This document shows positions 60,706-64,000 of a stretch of 64,000 bases of DNA, piece by piece (the first letter of the stretch is position 1; each line of letters opens with the position of its first letter). The position numbers and the translations under genes are program-made. This stretch comes from Thermohalobaculum sp951813525. GTDB lineage: Bacteria > Pseudomonadota > Alphaproteobacteria > Rhodobacterales > Rhodobacteraceae. Location: assembly GCA_951813525.2 (NCBI GenBank), contig CATOTJ020000003.1:1240001-1304000 (forward strand). The letters run 5' to 3'. The notes beneath the pieces are model-generated. The model was not told the DNA's origin and did no database searches. It saw only the letters and a program-made list of their open reading frames with translations.

Positions 60706-61416
60706 CGGCGGTGACGTCCATGAATGCGCCATCGGGTAGGTGCGCGGGAAGTGGTACATCCATGTCGCCCCGCGGCGCACATCGCGGTCGCGCAGGAAGG
60801 CATAGAGCCAGTCGAAACTGGTCCACTTCAGATAGATCACACAGTACTGAAGCAGCATGATGATCCGCAGGTTCGAGCGGTCGGTCTTGCGCAATGTCGG
60901 GCCGAGATAGAGGTCCCCGGTGTAGACGACCTCGCCCATGATTTCGTCGGCGACCCGGGGCAGTCTGTCCGGCCGGATCGGAACGTGGTCGGAATCCGGG
61001 AAGATATTGCGCAGCTTGCGGCTGGCATAGGACGAGAGCGGCTCGCGCCCGGTCTTGTCCATCCGGCTGCCGATGACGCCGCCAGCTTCGCCAGCGTCAT
61101 TGTTGAAGATCAACCAGAAGCAATTGTCTTCGAAAAAGTCATTTTTTCGGGGCGAGAGGAAATCGGTCAGGTAGGGTTTTTCAGATGCCTCGACGGCCCG
61201 CATCGCCGCGTCGAAATCCGACGTCTGGTCGACATACAATCCGGCTTCGGCCAGGCGATTCGTGCACGTTGCGGCCATGAGCGCAATGCTGAGATGCGAT
61301 TCGTGAAAATCGCGATTTGCAACGGGCTTTTCTTTGCGTTCCCGTGGCGGCTCGTCGGCGAGCGGACGCTCAATTGGACGGATCTGATTGAGGTAGAATG
61401 GCTCTGGCGGTGGCAT
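60610..61416 (-). CDS. Protein of unknown family, convergent with XRE regulator
   Basis: A 268-residue soluble protein. The central CFWLIFNNDAGEAGGVIGSRMD (residues about 100-120) has the beta-turn-beta look of GNAT acetyltransferases, and WTSFDWLYAFLRDRDVRRG near 195 is a helical region; this is a guess. Its 3' end overlaps the convergent regulator gene by 96 bases, and the two are the only genes here, so a functional link is possible. Composition is slightly lower in GC than the surroundings. Confidence 0.6.
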   Translation of the reverse strand: MPPPEPFYLNQIRPIERPLADEPPRERKEKPVANRDFHESHLSIALMAATCTNRLAEAGLYVDQTSDFDAAMRAVEASEKPYLTDFLSPRKNDFFEDNCFWLIFNNDAGEAGGVIGSRMDKTGREPLSSYASRKLRNIFPDSDHVPIRPDRLPRVADEIMGEVVYTGDLYLGPTLRKTDRSNLRIIMLLQYCVIYLKWTSFDWLYAFLRDRDVRRGATWMYHFPRTYPMAHSWTSPPSDDSGDNWLAAMSRLEMVDLFAAYFAAPDRL

Positions 61417-61826
61417 TGGTTTGGTGCCCTGTCTATCTAGTGTTGCACAACTTAACCCAACCCCCAGCCAGGAAAAGGCACAAATTCAGCCATCTTCCAG
61501 ACATCTCATCTGTCGGCGACGAATAACAGACACTCCGATACGATACGCTCGTAACATTATTTGGTGCGGATCACTGGTCAACGGCCACTTTTGCGACGTG
61601 ATGGCCCGTTTCGCACCTGATCGAAGATCTTTCCGATCCTGCGAACGACATCGGCATTCACACAACGATTCGGCGTTCCTCGCCCGCACCTGCCACCGAT
61701 TCGCCACACTTTTCCACACTGGGTTGCATTTCCAGTCGAATCAACAATTTATGCGCCGATTCTATTCGCAAAGAGCGATTCATCCGCAATATGAGACATC
61801 ACGGTGACCAATGCGGTGGCCAATCG
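61417..61826. other. 410-base gap, lower GC, no gene
   Basis: The gap is clearly more AT-rich than its neighbours. It holds no convincing coding frame, but it must contain the promoter of the minus-strand unknown gene at 61416 and the 3' region of the FAD-oxidase gene. A TTTTCCACA near 61708 looks like one base off a DnaA box but stands alone. Confidence 0.5.
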
Positions 61827-63203
61827 TCAGTTTCCCGGGACCAATTTGCCCGGGTTGAGGATTCCAGATGGATCAAAGGTCTGCTTGATCGCCCCCATCA
61901 GGTTCCAGGCATCCTCGCCGTGTTCACGGACCATGAACTTGCGTTTTCCGATGCCGATGCCATGTTCGCCGGTGATCGTGCCGCCCATGTCCAACGTTCG
62001 CAGAACCAACCGGTCTGCCAGGCGTTGGGCTTCGGCGACCTCTTCGGCATTGTCGGGGTCCAACGCCAATGATCCGTGGAAATTCCCGTCACCGACATGA
62101 CCGACAACGCAAAAGAACAGCGGAGACGAGGCAGCGTCCACTTCGGTTTCCGCAATGCAGTCGGCGAGCCGGCTGATCGGCACGCAGGCATCGGTGGCCA
62201 TAATACGCTTGCCTGGAAACCGGTGCCCGAAGGCATAGGCAAAGTTGTGACGCGCGGCCCAAAGCCGGTTGCGGTCCTCGGTCTTTGTGGTCCATTCGAA
62301 ATTCGATCCACCATTCTCGGCGGCCAGATCGGCAACTGTTTCGGCTTGCTCGGCGACGCCCGCTTCAGACCCGTGGAACTCCATGAACAGCGTCGGCGCC
62401 TCTTCCAATTCGTATCCCGCGCCCTTGTTCACGATATCGATCGACGGGCCATCCAGGTACTCGACCCGGGCGATAGGGATGCCCATCTGGATGGTTTGGA
62501 TTGCTGTGTTCACGGCATCCCGCGTTGTCGGAAAGGTGCAGATGGCCGCTGATGTCGCTTCGGGAACGCCGTGCAGGCGCAGGGTGATTTCGGTGATGAT
62601 CCCCAGTGTGCCTTCTGACCCCACGAACATCTTGGTCAGGTCGTATCCGGCCGCCGATTTCTTGGCGCGCGATCCCGTGCGGATCACCCGGCCATCGGCC
62701 AGGACCACCTCCAACCCCAGCACGGCTTCGCGCATGGTGCCATAGCGAACGGCGCAGGTGCCCGATGCGCGGGTGCCAGCCATTCCGCCGATGGACGCGT
62801 CGGCCCCCGGATCGATGGGAAAGAGCAGCCCGGTGTCGCGCAGTTCTTCGTTCAGGCGTTTTCGGGTGATGCCGGGCTGGACCACACAGTCCATGTCTTC
62901 AGGATGGACCGCGAGCACCTTGTTCATGTCGCCGAAGTCGAGCGTGATACCGCCCTGAACCGGGATCACATGACCTTCCAGCGACGTGCCCGCGCCCCAG
63001 GCGACAATCGGGCAATCATGCTCGTGGCAGGTGCGGGCGATCTCGCTGACTTCATCCTTTGTGTGGGGCCAGATCACGGCGTCGGGCGGGCGCGGGGCAA
63101 TCCATGCCTCGTCCTTGCCGTGCTGTTCGCGAATGGCCTCGGCGGTCGAAAGGCGGTCGCCGAACTGGGGGGCCAGCGCTTGAATGGCGCTCTGGATGCT
63201 CAT
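61827..63203 (-). CDS. FAD-linked oxidase, D-lactate/glycolate dehydrogenase type
   Basis: A 458-residue flavoprotein of the GlcD/Dld group. FAD-binding motifs: PIVAWGAGTSLEGHV near 65 and SIGGMAGTRASGTCAVRYG near 140. The substrate domain has GHVGDGNFHG near 370 and TGEHGIGIGKRKFM near 415, conserved in D-2-hydroxyacid dehydrogenases. It has no CCG domain, so it needs a partner electron carrier. Start ATG 63203 has GAGAGATACC upstream. Its substrate may be D-lactate or glycolate, fitting nearby glcB and glcG. Confidence 0.9.
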   Translation of the reverse strand: MSIQSAIQALAPQFGDRLSTAEAIREQHGKDEAWIAPRPPDAVIWPHTKDEVSEIARTCHEHDCPIVAWGAGTSLEGHVIPVQGGITLDFGDMNKVLAVHPEDMDCVVQPGITRKRLNEELRDTGLLFPIDPGADASIGGMAGTRASGTCAVRYGTMREAVLGLEVVLADGRVIRTGSRAKKSAAGYDLTKMFVGSEGTLGIITEITLRLHGVPEATSAAICTFPTTRDAVNTAIQTIQMGIPIARVEYLDGPSIDIVNKGAGYELEEAPTLFMEFHGSEAGVAEQAETVADLAAENGGSNFEWTTKTEDRNRLWAARHNFAYAFGHRFPGKRIMATDACVPISRLADCIAETEVDAASSPLFFCVVGHVGDGNFHGSLALDPDNAEEVAEAQRLADRLVLRTLDMGGTITGEHGIGIGKRKFMVREHGEDAWNLMGAIKQTFDPSGILNPGKLVPGN

Positions 63204-63290
63204 GGTATCTCTCGTCTCATCACTCTGACAGGTTGCGCCAGAGACTAGCCGGATTAGGGTGAAGCGCAAGATTGCGATGCCGGAGGAAGC

Positions 63291-63785
63291 ATGTCCGACG
63301 CCCTACACTTTGAACCGAGACCGCTGCGGTCCCGGACCCGCCAGGTCGCGCCCGAGTGGATCGACTATAACGGTCACATGAATGTCGCCTACTGCACGCT
63401 GGCCATCGATACGTCGTTGGACGAAATTTTCGACGATTTGGGGATCGGTGTCGCCCTGGTCGAACGCCTGCGAATGGGGCCGATGGTGTTGGTCAATCAG
63501 ATCCACTATCTGGCCGAGCTGCTGGAGGGCGAACCTTTTCACGTGGAATTGCAGGTGCTGGATATCGATCACAAGCGCATGCACACATTCGCGACGATGA
63601 TCCACGAAAAGAAGGGAATTGCGGCGGCAACCTATGAAAGCCTGACCGCGAATGTGGATTTGGAGGCGCGCAAGACCGCGCCCTATCCACCCGAGGCGTT
63701 CGAGAAAATCGAGGCACTGGCCCGCGCCCATGCCGGGTTACCGCGACCGAAACTGGCCGGTGCGTCAATCGGGATCCGGCGTTAA
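63291..63785 (+). CDS. Acyl-CoA thioesterase (4-HBT / betainyl-CoA type)
   Basis: A 164-residue hot-dog-fold thioesterase. The active-site motif WIDYNGHMNVAYC near residue 25 is that of the 4-hydroxybenzoyl-CoA thioesterase group and of betainyl-CoA thioesterases. ATG 63291 has GGAGGAAGC upstream. It is divergent from the FAD oxidase gene with 87 bases between starts. The 215 bases after it hold no gene that I can support. Confidence 0.85.
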   Translation: MSDALHFEPRPLRSRTRQVAPEWIDYNGHMNVAYCTLAIDTSLDEIFDDLGIGVALVERLRMGPMVLVNQIHYLAELLEGEPFHVELQVLDIDHKRMHTFATMIHEKKGIAAATYESLTANVDLEARKTAPYPPEAFEKIEALARAHAGLPRPKLAGASIGIRR

Positions 63786-64000
63786 CGCTGTCGTTCGATC
63801 CGCCCAAGTGGCGGGATGGTTGCAGTTCGGGTCATGAAGTCCATCTGCTACGCAAAATTCAGTGGTTCTGCCTTGCAGTTGCCACAACCGGTTCCTAGGG
63901 TGGCGCAACGGACCTCAAGACGCTTGCCTGCATGTCGCCAACTCCGCTCAGAAAATTCTGGGCCCATCTGAGGGCCGGACGGAATTCCCTTGCCGCGCGG

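Noticed and set aside
61700..61715. TTTTCCACA resembling a DnaA box
   Set aside because: It is a single imperfect site without neighbours, an AT-rich unwinding element or replication genes.

Overview
The window is a GC-rich (about 60-63 %) stretch of an alphaproteobacterial chromosome, most likely a member of the Rhodobacterales (Rhodobacteraceae and relatives). The basis is the combination of a petABC operon (cytochrome bc1), a short first gltB/gltD pair, TRAP transporters, an ActP-type symporter with its DUF4212 small subunit, malate synthase G, a DUF5928-type glycosyltransferase, a GSCFA protein, DUF2161 and DUF1-type conserved proteins typical of that group, plus Shine-Dalgarno sites of the AGGAG/GGGGAG type. 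No rRNA, tRNA, CRISPR array, prophage or insertion sequence was found. Almost everything is ordinary chromosomal gene content; the clearest compositional outlier is a single DUF3800 gene at 21.3-22.1 kb.

Layout. 0-3.6 kb: a small membrane protein, a sodium:solute symporter with its small subunit, and a divergent conserved gene. 3.7-7.2 kb: a minus-strand cluster of a membrane-fused spermidine synthase-like protein and two exported metallo-beta-lactamase (MBL) fold proteins, followed by a tiny exported peptide gene with its own terminator. 7.7-12.6 kb: a TRAP transporter (dctM, dctQ, dctP) divergent from a MaoC hydratase and a family III CoA-transferase, together a likely carboxylate uptake and CoA-activation module. 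12.7-21.0 kb: anmK, tyrS, an AbrB-type membrane protein, hisI, a NifU-like scaffold, two tandem paralogous exported proteins and the membrane pyrophosphatase hppA. 21.3-22.1 kb: the DUF3800 gene.

22.2-31.6 kb: accessory metabolism, including a thioesterase, a DUF3291-VOC pair, a tightly overlapped operon of methyltransferase, TrpF-like protein and PfkB kinase, an unrecognised gene translationally coupled to an exported phosphodiester glycosidase, an SDR, DUF309, a redoxin, DUF547 and a phytanoyl-CoA dioxygenase-like protein. 31.6-38.3 kb: a 550-base control region with tandem repeats and a possible leader peptide, then gltB-gltD for ammonium assimilation. 38.3-45.4 kb: an ABC exporter membrane domain without ATPase, a GSCFA-TPR protein, argB, an MFS transporter, a GST and trmL.

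45.5-56.2 kb: petABC, a Flp-like small protein, DUF2161, aroC, a glycosyltransferase divergent from a sulfotransferase (probable surface glycan modification), an ABC ATPase, and two exported proteins. 56.3-63.8 kb: glyoxylate and two-carbon or 2-hydroxyacid metabolism (glcB, glcG-like, FAD-linked GlcD/Dld oxidase), a Nudix hydrolase, a regulator whose 3' end overlaps by 96 bases with an oppositely oriented unknown gene, and a thioesterase.

I did not find a clear, large new system. The best leads are the methyltransferase/TrpF-like/PfkB operon, the convergent overlapping regulator-unknown pair at 59.9-61.4 kb, the MBL pair with one degenerate metal site, the 15-base tandem repeats before the dioxygenase gene, and the His/Asp-rich insertion in cytochrome c1. 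All functional statements come from reading the sequence and from family knowledge; no database search was run.
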